Notes: generated by a model from the letters alone, not told the origin. 64,000 nucleotides of DNA from Anaerocolumna sp. AGMB13025 (GCF_029689925.1 NZ_CP121445.1:1915001-1979000); one strand, 5' to 3'. Shown: positions 33,923 through 42,968, counted from the stretch's first letter. Numbers and translations: made by a program.

Positions 33923-34465
33923 CTAGTGCTTGTCCGCATATACTTTTTTTATCTTTTTTAAGGCTCTGTTTTTCATCTGATTAACTGCCTGTCTGGTAAT
34001 ACCTATGGCATTTGCAGTTTCTGAGACAGAATAGCCTGCATAAAAAATCATCTTTATGATAAGAAATTCTGGATTCGTTAGAATTTTTTTTAGTAAATCC
34101 AAATCTGTGTTACGATAAGAGTCATTTGTCGCCGTTAAAGAGTCGATGTAATATAATTCTTTCTCAGATAAATCCGAATAGATGATAAAATTTCTCAGCT
34201 GCTTCATTTTTATCAATTTCTTGACATAACTATTATGTATGGAAGTAGTCAGATAAGAAATTATGCAGCCGTCATCCTTATTTTTTATCTTTTCAGGGCT
34301 TATATGAAAAAGCAGTTCGATAAAATCAACAAGGAGATCATCATAGGCGTCTTCATAATGCAGGTTATAGGCATATTTTTTCAGGATTGGATTAAATTTC
34401 TCTATGAGTTTTAAAGTCATCTCATTGTCGCCGCTTTGAATTTTCATAATATCATCAATTATCAT
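33923..34465 (-). CDS. Sigma-70-like factor (TcdR/UviA-type candidate)
   Basis: Protein of 180 residues. The N-terminal part (about 5-90) resembles sigma region 2 (I-Q-S-G-D-N-E-M-T-L-K-L-I-E-K-F...D-A-Y-D-D-L-L-V-D-F-I-E-L-L), and the C-terminus is a region-4 helix-turn-helix (Y-S-V-S-E-T-A-N-A-I-G-I-T-R-Q-A-V-N-Q-M-K-N-R-A). ATG 34465 behind AAAGGTGGAATTCAGT is preferred; an in-frame upstream extension to 34600 encodes an unlikely Phe/His-rich leader. Length, low complexity of Lys/Ile/Asn and the adjacent holin recall the TcdR/BotR/UviA group that directs toxin or bacteriocin genes. It might equally be an ordinary phage-derived late-gene activator. Confidence 0.75.
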   Translation of the reverse strand: MIIDDIMKIQSGDNEMTLKLIEKFNPILKKYAYNLHYEDAYDDLLVDFIELLFHISPEKIKNKDDGCIISYLTTSIHNSYVKKLIKMKQLRNFIIYSDLSEKELYYIDSLTATNDSYRNTDLDLLKKILTNPEFLIIKMIFYAGYSVSETANAIGITRQAVNQMKNRALKKIKKVYADKH

Positions 34466-34489
34466 ACTGAATTCCACCTTTCGAGTAAT

Positions 34490-34517
34490 AAAGAGATGGA
34501 AAGTGAAAAAATGTAAA
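34490..34517 (-). promoter_or_regulatory. Candidate TcdR-type promoter of the sigma/holin operon
   Basis: Read on the minus strand: TTTACA (34517 to 34512), a 16-base spacer, CTCTTT (34495 to 34490), then a leader of about 24 bases with the ribosome site and the ATG. TTTACA is the -35 element recognised by the TcdR/BotR/UviA sigma group, so this may be an autoregulatory promoter. It has no consensus sigma-A -10. Confidence 0.45.
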
Positions 34518-34560
34518 CATATGGAAAAAACAAATACATGGAAAAAATAAACATATGGAA
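34515..34560. repeat. Three short ACATATGGAAAA-type direct repeats
   Basis: AAACATATGGAAAA, ATACATGGAAAA and AAACATATGGAAAA follow one another at about 17-18-base steps directly upstream of the sigma-factor promoter. They may be binding sites or simple A/T-rich repetition. From here to 35010 the DNA is very A-rich and no supported gene was found on either strand. Confidence 0.4.
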
Positions 34561-35016
34561 AAGTGAAAGGCAGATTTTGATAATTTGTTGTTTTATTCAT
34601 GTAATCAATTTTACAAATTGTTTATTAAGCTGACAGGGAGTTGAAATAGGAAACCTGCCATATGTAAAAAAATGACAGAAAAATTAACGTTTCGCTGTAA
34701 TAATTTCTGAATTCCGCTAGAAAACAGCTCATATTAATTGCAAATATTATGTTTGTATACAGAAGAGTTCTTAATGTCGATAAAAGAAACGTTAAAAAAT
34801 AAAAATCGAAAATAAAACAAAAATTAGAATGAGAATTAAAACGAAAATTAATCAAAAATAAAGAAGAAATGAAACAGAAAATACAGAAGATATATAGAAT
34901 TATTAGAAAATTATAACAATAAAATACTTACATAGTAGGGTAGACCGCCAGCTAACTTAAGTTTGTTTACCTTGAGGGAATAGAAGATTTCGTGATTTTT
35001 ATCTGTTGATTTATGA

Positions 35017-35045
35017 TTGCAAAAAGCGCGTGATTAAGGTATAAT
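35017..35045 (+). promoter_or_regulatory. Sigma-A promoter of the RsiV-like lipoprotein gene
   Basis: TTGCAA (35017-35022), a 17-base spacer and a perfect TATAAT (35040-35045), 31 bases before the ATG. Confidence 0.75.
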
Positions 35046-35076
35046 GTGGAGGAAAAAAACAACTTAGGAGGCTGTC

Positions 35077-35940
35077 ATGAAACAGATACCTTTGTCAAAA
35101 AGAGCAGCGGTCATCCTGGTCATATCAATGCTTCTGCTCATTCTAAGCGCCTGCTCTCAAAACCCTGATAATTCCAGTACACCTGACGGACCGGTTCCTA
35201 CTTCTGATGTACCATCTTCGGAGAACACAAGTGAAAAACCATCACAAACATCCTCTGATACAAACACTAATAATCAAACGAACAGTGAGGATTCTATAGC
35301 TATCAGCTATACCATGAATCTTTATACAAAAGCTCCCAATGAAAACAGCTCAATAAAAATTCAATACCCAAGTTTCTCTGATCATAATCTTGAAGCATTA
35401 AATACACTGGTTTATGATAAAGTAAAGAGCTTTGCACAAATCGATACCTCTTTTTTCCCAAGTGAGTCCGGACTTACAATTGATTACCAGTCGGCAGTTA
35501 CCTTATTAAATAGTAAAATAGCCAGCATTATTTTCTGGGGCTCAAGTTATATGGAAGGCAGTGCATATCCGGTAAATAACCTGATTACACTCAATGTTGA
35601 TTTACAAACAATGAAAGAAATTACCCTTAAAGATTTATATACGACTAATGCTGATTTTGAAAAGGTGTTTTTCGAGAAAGCCTTTTTTCCTGCGGATCCA
35701 ATAACCTCCTATGACAAGGATACTTTTGCGGATATGCTTAAACTTCAATCACCGGAATATCAAACGGTAGACCCTTTTAGTATACCGGATAATGTAACTT
35801 TTTTCCTTAAACCGGACGGTATAGTTCTGAGTTTGCCAGCGGTACATGCAACCGGAAGTGATCACTTAGAAGCACAGCTAAAATATAGTGATATACAGCA
35901 GTTTTATCTACCGAGTCAGAAGTATTGGGAAACTGAATAA
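35077..35940 (+). CDS. Lipoprotein with DUF3298/RsiV-like domain
   Basis: Protein of 287 residues. The signal peptide ends in the lipobox L-S-A-C (Cys26) and is followed by a Ser/Thr/Asn/Pro-rich tether to about residue 75. The folded part has the DUF3298-like pattern: a region near 150 with S-Y-M-E-G-S-A-Y-P-V-N-N-L-I-T-L-N-V-D-L and then M-K-E-I-T-L-K-D-L-Y, as in RsiV-type proteins and related lysozyme-binding lipoproteins. No anti-sigma cytoplasmic segment is present, so it is not a transmembrane RsiV. AGGAGGCTGTC precedes the ATG. Proximity to an endolysin gene makes a peptidoglycan- or lysozyme-related role conceivable but unproven. Confidence 0.7.
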   Translation: MKQIPLSKRAAVILVISMLLLILSACSQNPDNSSTPDGPVPTSDVPSSENTSEKPSQTSSDTNTNNQTNSEDSIAISYTMNLYTKAPNENSSIKIQYPSFSDHNLEALNTLVYDKVKSFAQIDTSFFPSESGLTIDYQSAVTLLNSKIASIIFWGSSYMEGSAYPVNNLITLNVDLQTMKEITLKDLYTTNADFEKVFFEKAFFPADPITSYDKDTFADMLKLQSPEYQTVDPFSIPDNVTFFLKPDGIVLSLPAVHATGSDHLEAQLKYSDIQQFYLPSQKYWETE

Positions 35941-35993
35941 GATCTATCAGGTACATTTTGGTAATTTAAACGGTAATTTTTCAGCTTTAATAT

Positions 35994-36033
35994 AAAAAAT
36001 CGGCCAAGGAGTGATTTCCTTGGCCGATTTTTT
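35994..36033. terminator. Bidirectional terminator
   Basis: A perfect 17-bp stem: AAAAAATCGGCCAAGGA (35994-36010) with TCCTTGGCCGATTTTTT (36017-36033). With A and T runs at the two ends it can stop the lipoprotein gene on the plus strand and the endolysin gene on the minus strand. Confidence 0.92.
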
Positions 36034-36063
36034 GTGATTCAAGTATCTGGTAAGCGGTTGCTA

Positions 36064-36987
36064 TTAAATTAATGTATTATACCAGTTCGTCGCCTGATTA
36101 CCCCTTGTTTGATCCTGAGAAGCATTAGCCGGTCGTTCATAATTGTGCAAAAATACACAGGCAAGGTAATATGCACTTTCCGTAGAATGAGTGAATTGTG
36201 TGAACGTCATATTATATGCAGAGGTAGCATAAAACTGTAGACCTGCACTTACTTCATAGAGAATACGTTTTAGTTCACTGTCCATATCGGCAACCGGCAG
36301 ATTATTGCTCTGGGCCCAATTGATATAATTCGTTGCTGGTGTCCATTGGACTAAGCCAAAACCACCGCTTAAGTTATTTTCATGCAGACCCTGCCATATA
36401 CCTGGATTAATGGTACTTTCTGTCTGCATATTACCGAGCATACCGCACACGGCATTTTTGGTCCAACCCTTACCCCGCAAATAATCAAGGATATATTGGG
36501 CATTTACGGTCATTTGACTCTGTGTCAGGTAACTATTGCTGCAATAAATGGATCCGCCGCCTGTAGAAGGATACGAACTGTAGCCAAAAAGAAACTGCCA
36601 GGTAGTGGGACCGACGATGCCATCAGCCGTAATTCCCATCTTCTGCTGGAAAGTCCTCGCAGCGGTTGTTGACCCCGTACCAAATATACCATCCACAGTT
36701 ATACTTTCAAATTTACTCAATAAATACTGAGCTGCTCTGGCTGCATAGTTGTTGGAACCGTTTTGTACTGTAACAATGAGTGCTGACAAAGTGTTTGCCC
36801 CTGCTACGCCGTCAGCGGTAAGACCTCTGCTGCTTTGAAAGTTGCTTACTGCGGTTTGGGTGCCTGAGCCAAAACTTCCGTCTATTGTGAGAGAATATCC
36901 TTGATAAGTCAGTAAGGACTGTAAAGCGCTTACATTTTTTCCTGAACTGCCTGTCTGTAAAACAGGCCAAGCTGGAGTTGCTGCCAT
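36064..36987 (-). CDS. Endolysin-like protein: two peptidoglycan-binding domains + phage-type lysozyme
   Basis: Protein of 307 residues without a signal peptide. Two PG_binding_1 repeats occupy about residues 9-70 ([14 protein letters not shown]...I-D-G-S-F-G-S-G-T) and 78-135 ([10 protein letters not shown]...G-P-T-T-W). A phage tail-lysozyme-like domain (PF18013 type) follows from about 155, with [10 protein letters not shown] (the Glu is the likely catalytic acid) and G-G-F-G-L-V-Q-W. It should cut the glycan strand of peptidoglycan. Lack of a signal peptide means it needs a holin or cell lysis to reach the wall, which fits the holin 2.2 kb away on the same strand. The ribosome site (AGTAGGTAGATAGT) is weak. 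Confidence 0.85.
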   Translation of the reverse strand: MAATPAWPVLQTGSSGKNVSALQSLLTYQGYSLTIDGSFGSGTQTAVSNFQSSRGLTADGVAGANTLSALIVTVQNGSNNYAARAAQYLLSKFESITVDGIFGTGSTTAARTFQQKMGITADGIVGPTTWQFLFGYSSYPSTGGGSIYCSNSYLTQSQMTVNAQYILDYLRGKGWTKNAVCGMLGNMQTESTINPGIWQGLHENNLSGGFGLVQWTPATNYINWAQSNNLPVADMDSELKRILYEVSAGLQFYATSAYNMTFTQFTHSTESAYYLACVFLHNYERPANASQDQTRGNQATNWYNTLI

Positions 36988-37183
36988 ACTATCTACCTAC
37001 TTTCATAAATTTATTGAAGCACCCCTAAAATGTCGCGCGCCGTTTAAGAAGCTGCTTCTACAAAGTAAAGAGACAGACTTGTCCGAAATGTAAACTCTGT
37101 TTTTAAAATCAGGCACTTAAACAGAAAAGACTACAGATAATATTATTTTCGAACATTTTATTTTGTAATATTTTCCATAATTA

Positions 37184-37212
37184 TTGTTTGTTTGTAATTC
37201 ATCTGTTATAAT
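37184..37212 (+). promoter_or_regulatory. Promoter of the GntR/LacI-type regulator
   Basis: TTGTTT (37184-37189), 17 bases and a perfect TATAAT (37207-37212), 33 bases before the ATG. Between here and the endolysin start nothing else was seen. Confidence 0.6.
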
Positions 37213-37245
37213 TTATGTCAAATAAATACAGCAGATGCGGGTGAA

Positions 37246-38397
37246 ATGATGAAAGAAATAAGCAGACAAGCCGTTGAAAAAAAGGCAGTCAGGGGAAGGG
37301 TTTCGGATACGCTTTACAATAGAGTGCGCAACGAAATATTAAAGATGATTATAGAAAAGCCGATCAAACCCAACGAGCTGATGCCTTCCGAAGGTGAAAT
37401 CGCCGAAAAGTGCGGTGTAAGTAAGATGACAAGCAAGCTGGCCCTTAATTCTCTGGCGGAGGAAAATATTATTTACCGGATTCCCAGAAGGGGCAGCTTT
37501 TTGGCTGATGTGGACTTAAATAAGATCCGCAGTATGGTGGATGCCGATAATGTTATGAACAAAACAGCTTCCGGTACCAATTATTTAGCACTTGTTATTC
37601 CGAAGCTGGATTCATATTGCGGTAATATTGTAAGAGTAATATTGAAGACGGCAGCGGATCACAATTATCATGTTATAGTTAAATATACGGACGGAGTAAG
37701 CGAGAAGGAAGAACAAATCCTTTCTGAAATTGCAAGGGTGTCTGAAATCAGGGGGGTTATACTCTTCCCGGGAGATAATAACACCTGCGGAATTGAATTA
37801 TTAAATTATAAGGTTCGTAATTACCCTATTGTTATAATCGACAGAGTCTACAAGGAAATTGACTTTGACAGCATATGCCATGATAACTTCCAGGGAGCAA
37901 AAGATGCGGTAAGCTATCTGATTCAAAAGGGTCATACCAAAATCGGGTTTATCTCTAAGAGTATCTCCAATGTAACCAGCCGTGAGGAACGCTATCAGGG
38001 CTACGTGACCGGTATGATGGAAGGAAATCAACATATCCGGAACGAAAGTGTTCTGACCAATGATACTACAGTCCTTACCGAGACGTTAAAAGAATATCTG
38101 ATCAATAACAAAAATCTGACTGCTGTATTTTGTGCTGATGATTATATTGCGGTCTATGTCTATTATGCGGCCCAGTCCCTTGGAATACGCGTACCGGAAG
38201 ATTTATCTATCATTGGTTTTACAGATAATGAGATACTTCAGTTTATACCTTTAAAAATGACAACGGTGAAGCAGCCAGTGGAAGAAATGGGTATTCTGGC
38301 GGTGAAAGTGCTTCTGGATAAGATTACTGGTAGTAATACATCGACAAGAACAATCAGAATTAAGACGGAAATTGTGGAAAGAGATAGTGTAAAATAG
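37246..38397 (+). CDS. GntR-type regulator with LacI-like sugar-sensing domain (AraR architecture)
   Basis: Protein of 383 residues. The N-terminal winged helix is GntR-type: Y-N-R-V-R-N-E-I-L-K-M-I...L-M-P-S-E-G-E-I-A-E-K-C-G-V-S-K-M-T. From about residue 105 a periplasmic-binding-like domain follows (L-A-L-V-I-P-K-L...D-D-Y-I-A-V-Y...I-I-G-F-T-D-N-E). This is the AraR/GntR-LacI hybrid layout seen in regulators of arabinose and other plant sugars. It stands alone with a terminator behind it; it may control the GxGYxYP gene or the orphan binding protein downstream. Two adjacent ATGs (37246, 37249) are possible starts. Confidence 0.88.
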   Translation: MMKEISRQAVEKKAVRGRVSDTLYNRVRNEILKMIIEKPIKPNELMPSEGEIAEKCGVSKMTSKLALNSLAEENIIYRIPRRGSFLADVDLNKIRSMVDADNVMNKTASGTNYLALVIPKLDSYCGNIVRVILKTAADHNYHVIVKYTDGVSEKEEQILSEIARVSEIRGVILFPGDNNTCGIELLNYKVRNYPIVIIDRVYKEIDFDSICHDNFQGAKDAVSYLIQKGHTKIGFISKSISNVTSREERYQGYVTGMMEGNQHIRNESVLTNDTTVLTETLKEYLINNKNLTAVFCADDYIAVYVYYAAQSLGIRVPEDLSIIGFTDNEILQFIPLKMTTVKQPVEEMGILAVKVLLDKITGSNTSTRTIRIKTEIVERDSVK

Positions 38398-38423
38398 AAA
38401 GCGTAACAGTTCTATCATAAATG

Positions 38424-38466
38424 ACAAGGTATGTGGAAAACAGTTTCACATACCTTGTTATTTTTA
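38424..38466 (+). terminator. Rho-independent terminator after the GntR-type regulator
   Basis: ACAAGGTATGTG (38424-38435) pairs perfectly with CACATACCTTGT (38447-38458), followed by TATTTTTATT. Confidence 0.9.
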
Positions 38467-38577
38467 TTAGAACTGTTTATCTTATGATATTAATCGGATT
38501 GTTTTTTCTATTTCCTGAAAATATAAAGTCAGAGTCAATCAAGACGACAAAATTACCTATAAATTCCATGTAAATGA

Positions 38578-38606
38578 TTGACAAATTATTTGAAATGCAA
38601 TATCAT
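38578..38606 (+). promoter_or_regulatory. Promoter candidate with a very long leader
   Basis: TTGACA (38578-38583), 17 bases and TATCAT (38601-38606). If it drives the GxGYxYP gene at 39092 the leader is about 480 bases. That stretch (38610-39080) has no supported gene; it holds an inverted repeat GTGAAAG/CTTTCAC near 38840-38860 and a stray GAAAGGAGGGGTGG ribosome-like site near 38877 that leads to no frame. Confidence 0.5.
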
Positions 38607-39091
38607 AAATATATTAGGTGGTATATATAAAATATCAGGTGATATATAAATGCTTTTGATAAATCCAGCGTTAGCAGAATGAAACGGACTAAATACAGGT
38701 GCAGTCGTTTGGACAAGTTGTCTAGAATTGTGCGGAAATGAGGCGATACTGATATCCATTTCACTTCAGGAGCCGCATCTTAATCCTTATACAAAAATCG
38801 ATCGGATACCGGCAAAGCGACATCCTAGCATCATGGCGTGAAAGAAAACACTTTCACACTCATTATTATTAGAGCGAAAGGAGGGGTGGCAAAAATTTAA
38901 TTAATATAGTTGCTTTCTATATGGAAAAATTATATTAGAAAGAAGGGGTTTATTATTCCAGAGCATGGCAGCAGTTGTTCGACAGATTGTACAGGAACAT
39001 TGATAAGAAATTATATCAGCAATGACAACAAATGACGAGTGAGTATTGCATAATAATAATATTATTAAAACGAAAAAAGGAGGGTTTTTTA

Positions 39092-41107
39092 ATGAAACCA
39101 TTTAAGAAAATCAGTTGGATTCTTATGTTTAGTGTAATTATTTCGCTCTTTGCTTATACAGTACCGTCTAGTTCAGCGGTGACCTGGCCGACAAATCAAT
39201 TTCTTCCGTCTCTTCCGGCACCGGCAGCAACACTTGATCTGATCAACACCGCCACCAGCAGGTCTTACGAGGGAGAAGGCAGTGAAGTATCTCATGGAAC
39301 AGGACATAATGACGGGGATGGATGGCTGTGCCAATGCGGTATTGATGAAGCGAACCGCCATATGATTTATGGACCTTATGATGCTGGTATTCCGGCAGGT
39401 GAAGGTACGGTAGTCTATAGAATGAAGATAGATAATAATACCGCCGATAATTTAGCTCAGGTACATATCGATGTATACGATTCTACCACAGGTACTGTAC
39501 TGGCTGAGCAGGATGTTACCAGGAAACAGTTTACAACTGCCAGTATTTATCAGGATTTCAGTCTTACCTTTAATAACCAGGCAGCAGGTAATTCTTTGGA
39601 ATTCAGGGTTTACTGGTATGGACGAGCCTATATCAAAGTTGACAAGATTACATATAACTCCAAAGGCCTAAGTGAAGATGCCATCCTGTTTACAACTCTG
39701 AAAGGACTTGTAAATAAGACCCAGCCCCGAATTTATTCCTATGATAATAATACGATTAATGGGGAAGGCAAGTACACCTGGCTGAATGCTCTTAATCTTA
39801 CGTATACTGAAGTCCCAAATAAAATGTCCCTGATCACCAAATATAGAAATGAAATTAGCGGTATTGTCGTATATGATGACCAGTATCCGGATACCATCAA
39901 TCTGGCAACGACCATTGCAGGAGTTTCAAACGGTATAGCAGCCGCACCTTCCCAAGTAGCCGCACTTACCTCTGCACCGTATAATCTTCCGATTATCAAG
40001 GATCTGCGGGGGCAATTTAACAGTAAGCTTTCCGTATACCAATATCTATATAACAATTACTGGGCTTCCTGCACACATCGGGTTTTAATCGGTCTGAATC
40101 CCGATGCCCATAAAGGAACCATCCGGGATTATGCGATTGCCATGGGTGCTGCGGTAGTTTGGCTGGATCCTAATGTGTCAAGTGAAAATACCCTGTTAAG
40201 AAGTTTCCTGTCCTCTATGCCTGCGGGCTCTGCCTATATGGGCTGGTGGACGGAGGAACAGGCAGGTGTAATGCTGGCTTCGGAATATGGTATTTCTACA
40301 GTGGCCAGTGACTGGTCCACAAATTTATCGGTATTTGCAGGGATGTCCAGGACAGTAAATGTCAAACCGGTACCGGCAAAGCCTGAACTTAAGAACAAAA
40401 TCTACTTAACCTTTATCCTGAGTGACGGAGATAACCTGCAGTATATGGAACATAGGATGAAACAGCTTTGGGACAGTTCTGACCGGGGCAGTGTACCCAT
40501 TGGCTGGACCGTATCTCCGGCTGTACTGGATGCGGCACCTTCTATGCTGAATTACTATTATAATACCGCTACACCCAATGACTGTCTGATCAGCGGTCCG
40601 TCAGGAATTGGATATACTTATCCCAATTACTGGACTAACCAGAACGCTCTTAATAATTTTGTCAGTATGTCAAATGATTACTGCAGCCGTGCAGGGCTTA
40701 GGGTCATTACCATATGGAATACAATAACAGGCGGTATTAATACTAATGTAGGCGAAAGCTTTGCCGATCATGCACCGTCTTTATTAGGTCTGACAGCCAT
40801 GAATGCAGGAGGACAGATAGATATATACAAAAATAGTCTGCCGGCTCAGAGACTGAATGCGACCTATTGTTATAATCAGGCTTCCCTGCAGATGGAAGTG
40901 AATAATGCCATTGCCGGATGGGATGGATCGGCGCCACGTTTTGTGGCAATTCAATGCGAGCCCTGGGATGTGACTCCTACCATTATTAATAATGTAGCCA
41001 GTACTCTAAACTCTGATGTTGTAGTGGTTAGAACCGATAATTACTTCCAACTGATGAGAGAGTATAAAGGTCTGCCCATAGACCCTTTTGTAGCTGTGAC
41101 ACCTTAA
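39092..41107 (+). CDS. Secreted GxGYxYP-family putative glycoside hydrolase
   Basis: Protein of 671 residues. The signal peptide (K-P-F-K-K, hydrophobic core, cleavage near S-S-S-A, about residue 28) marks it as exported. The family motif G-I-G-Y-T-Y-P is present (about residue 510) in S-G-P-S-G-I-G-Y-T-Y-P-N-Y-W, with the preceding F-I-L-S-D-G-D-N-L-Q and W-T-V-S-P typical of the GxGYxYP domain. The N-terminal 160 residues look like a beta-sandwich. The family is predicted to act on carbohydrates, but its reaction has not been settled to my knowledge. ATG 39092 behind AAAAAGGAGGGTTTTTTA is preferred to ATG 39032. No LPxTG or other anchor is seen. Confidence 0.8.
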   Translation: MKPFKKISWILMFSVIISLFAYTVPSSSAVTWPTNQFLPSLPAPAATLDLINTATSRSYEGEGSEVSHGTGHNDGDGWLCQCGIDEANRHMIYGPYDAGIPAGEGTVVYRMKIDNNTADNLAQVHIDVYDSTTGTVLAEQDVTRKQFTTASIYQDFSLTFNNQAAGNSLEFRVYWYGRAYIKVDKITYNSKGLSEDAILFTTLKGLVNKTQPRIYSYDNNTINGEGKYTWLNALNLTYTEVPNKMSLITKYRNEISGIVVYDDQYPDTINLATTIAGVSNGIAAAPSQVAALTSAPYNLPIIKDLRGQFNSKLSVYQYLYNNYWASCTHRVLIGLNPDAHKGTIRDYAIAMGAAVVWLDPNVSSENTLLRSFLSSMPAGSAYMGWWTEEQAGVMLASEYGISTVASDWSTNLSVFAGMSRTVNVKPVPAKPELKNKIYLTFILSDGDNLQYMEHRMKQLWDSSDRGSVPIGWTVSPAVLDAAPSMLNYYYNTATPNDCLISGPSGIGYTYPNYWTNQNALNNFVSMSNDYCSRAGLRVITIWNTITGGINTNVGESFADHAPSLLGLTAMNAGGQIDIYKNSLPAQRLNATYCYNQASLQMEVNNAIAGWDGSAPRFVAIQCEPWDVTPTIINNVASTLNSDVVVVRTDNYFQLMREYKGLPIDPFVAVTP

Positions 41108-41266
41108 AGAGAATGAATTAGGAAGTAGGCTTTGTGTCAGTGTATTATCCGACAAAAAACATTTATTTCTGTACTGATTAGTAAGTACGGTGATGATATG
41201 TGGGATAATATGAACAAAACAAAAACTGCTTATATTAAGAAGTATAAACTCATGTAAATTGATGTT

Positions 41267-41306
41267 ACCGTCTGAATCAGGATTTTTGGATTCAGACGGT
41301 TTTTTA
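41267..41306 (+). terminator. Rho-independent terminator downstream of the GxGYxYP gene
   Basis: CCGTCTGAATC (41268-41278) pairs perfectly with GATTCAGACGG (41289-41299), followed by seven T. It stands 160 bases after the stop codon; the rest of the 41108-41459 gap holds nothing recognisable. Confidence 0.88.
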
Positions 41307-41459
41307 AAACCTTCAATCTAGTGATGGTAATCAATTTAAGCTTAAAGGTTCTTGAAATGGCATATGAATATATTAAAAATTACTTGCATAAATTAAACCA
41401 ACCAGACTTAGGGGACAGTTATATTTGGTGGATGCCAAATAAATCAACTGTAATGAACT

Positions 41460-42500
41460 ATGAATAGAAGTTATAAATCAGCAACCGTTATTATGCTCAT
41501 GGTATTCTTCGCATTCCTATTATATAGACCGGATAGTCCGGCAAAAGAAAATAAAATGGCAGTTACCAGAGTAAATCATTTATCCATTGAGACGTTAGAG
41601 CCTGTCGGCGAAAAACCAATTACGATTGGTTGGTCTGTATACAATAATTCTTATCAATTTTTTCACAGCATGCAGGAGGGAGTCCTTGCCAGAGCAGAAG
41701 AACTTGGTATGAAAGTGATTACCCATGACCAAAAAAGCAGTGAGGTGGAAATGATTACAGGAGCAATTAATTTAATCAGGCAGGGTATTGATGTATTAAT
41801 AATTTCTCCTTTTTATCCACCTGCCATTCCTATAATTACAGAGGAAGCAAAAAAGGCGGGGATTCCGGTGGTCGTCGTTGATGTCGGAACTAGCGGTGCT
41901 GAGGTGGAAGCGTTTATCATTTCGGATTCCTTTGCCGGAGGGTCCTTAGCCGGGGAATATGCCTTGGAGTTAATAAATAAACATAACATAACCAGTAAGA
42001 ATGCAGCAATTCTAAAGGTAGAAGAGACATCCACCTTTGCAAGACGCCGGGGAGATGCCTTTAAGCAAACTTTGACCGAAAACGGCTATGATATCGTTGC
42101 TGAGATAACTGCCAACTCTGAAACGACCCAGGCTTATGAAGCTATGAAACACATTTTAGAGTCATATGGTGATGATCTGGCGGTTGTATTCTGTGAGAAT
42201 GACAGAATGGCTTTGGGAGCTGCACAGGCAATTACGGAAGCCGGAAAAACCGGTCAGATTATGGTTATTGGGTTTGATGGGGATCAGGCTGCTATTGATG
42301 CAATAAAAGCAGGACTCATGCAGGGTACCGTAGCACAGCAGCCATATAAAATGGGAGCTTTGGGTGTTGATATTGCAAAGAATGCCTTAACTGGCGGCAG
42401 AATCATATATGATGATGTGGAATCCAAAGAATTATATGTTGAAATTTATTTAATTGATGAAACCGGTGAACCAAGAAATTATTTTTCTCATAAACAGTGA
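41460..42500 (+). CDS. Orphan sugar-binding protein (periplasmic-binding type I, membrane-anchored)
   Basis: Protein of 346 residues. A single N-terminal hydrophobic segment (about 7-23) without a lipobox Cys suggests an uncleaved anchor or an ordinary signal peptide. The rest is a ribose/galactose-type binding domain (Peripla_BP_4-like): I-G-W-S-V-Y-N-N-S-Y-Q-F-F, L-I-I-S-P-F-Y-P-P-A, V-F-C-E-N-D-R-M-A-L-G-A, V-I-G-F-D-G-D-Q-A-A. No ABC permease or ATPase gene lies next to it, so it may serve as a receptor that presents ligand to a sensor; the Cache-GGDEF-HD-GYP protein downstream is one candidate partner. The ribosome site is weak, so expression may be low. Confidence 0.82.
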   Translation: MNRSYKSATVIMLMVFFAFLLYRPDSPAKENKMAVTRVNHLSIETLEPVGEKPITIGWSVYNNSYQFFHSMQEGVLARAEELGMKVITHDQKSSEVEMITGAINLIRQGIDVLIISPFYPPAIPIITEEAKKAGIPVVVVDVGTSGAEVEAFIISDSFAGGSLAGEYALELINKHNITSKNAAILKVEETSTFARRRGDAFKQTLTENGYDIVAEITANSETTQAYEAMKHILESYGDDLAVVFCENDRMALGAAQAITEAGKTGQIMVIGFDGDQAAIDAIKAGLMQGTVAQQPYKMGALGVDIAKNALTGGRIIYDDVESKELYVEIYLIDETGEPRNYFSHKQ

Positions 42501-42633
42501 AGTACTAACTTATTCCTGCAGTATCCAGCAGGTGATAAAAAATGGTAAAATTAGTGCATAATGTAATATTTTATCGTTTTATGTTGAAATAAAGTGAGCC
42601 TGGGTATATAATATATCCAAAATATGTTAGATT

Positions 42634-42766
42634 ATGGATGAAATCCTATAATATGGATAAAACCCTATAATATGAATGAAACCCCATAATATGAATAAAA
42701 CCCTATAATATGAATGAAACACTATACTATGGATGAAATACTATAATATGTATGAAACATTATAAT
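42634..42766 (+). repeat. Seven tandem 19-bp repeats
   Basis: Seven contiguous units of consensus ATGRATGAAACCCTATAAT run from 42634 to 42766 with a few substitutions per unit. Six of the seven end in ATAAT and five of these contain TATAAT, so a -10-like hexamer recurs every 19 bp. The unit length is not a multiple of three and no reading frame runs through it. It lies between the orphan binding protein and the c-di-GMP enzyme. Confidence 0.92.
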
Positions 42767-42909
42767 ATGGCTGCGTAACTTTAGTAATGAATACCGGCTG
42801 TTATCGGAGGAAATTTTACATCTATGTCAGTAAAAAGTAAAAGGCTGGATCAAAAAAACAGGTTAAAAGTTATAAAACACAGAATAATTTAATTATGAAT
42901 AAAATTATA

Positions 42910-42968
42910 AATCCCTGTGGATATAATAAGACGGAGAGAGTCTATTATTGTATTTCCGGGATTTTTTT
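42910..42968 (+). terminator. Hairpin with T tract before the c-di-GMP enzyme gene
   Basis: AATCCC near 42910 pairs with GGGATT near 42957, with further partial pairing inside (AATAAGAC/GTCTATT), followed by eight T. It could end transcripts from the repeat region or act as an attenuator for the gene at 43016. Confidence 0.55.

Noticed and set aside
34625..34855. 76-codon minus-strand frame upstream of the sigma-factor gene
   Set aside because: It lies in very A/T-rich DNA, is Phe/Ser-rich without motifs, and no convincing ribosome site precedes it.
33509..36987. Holin and endolysin as part of an integrated prophage
   Set aside because: No capsid, tail, terminase, integrase or attachment site was found around them; the genes are separated by a lipoprotein gene and long A/T-rich DNA.
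42634..42766. Tandem repeats as a CRISPR array
   Set aside because: Units are contiguous with no unique spacers and no cas genes are near.
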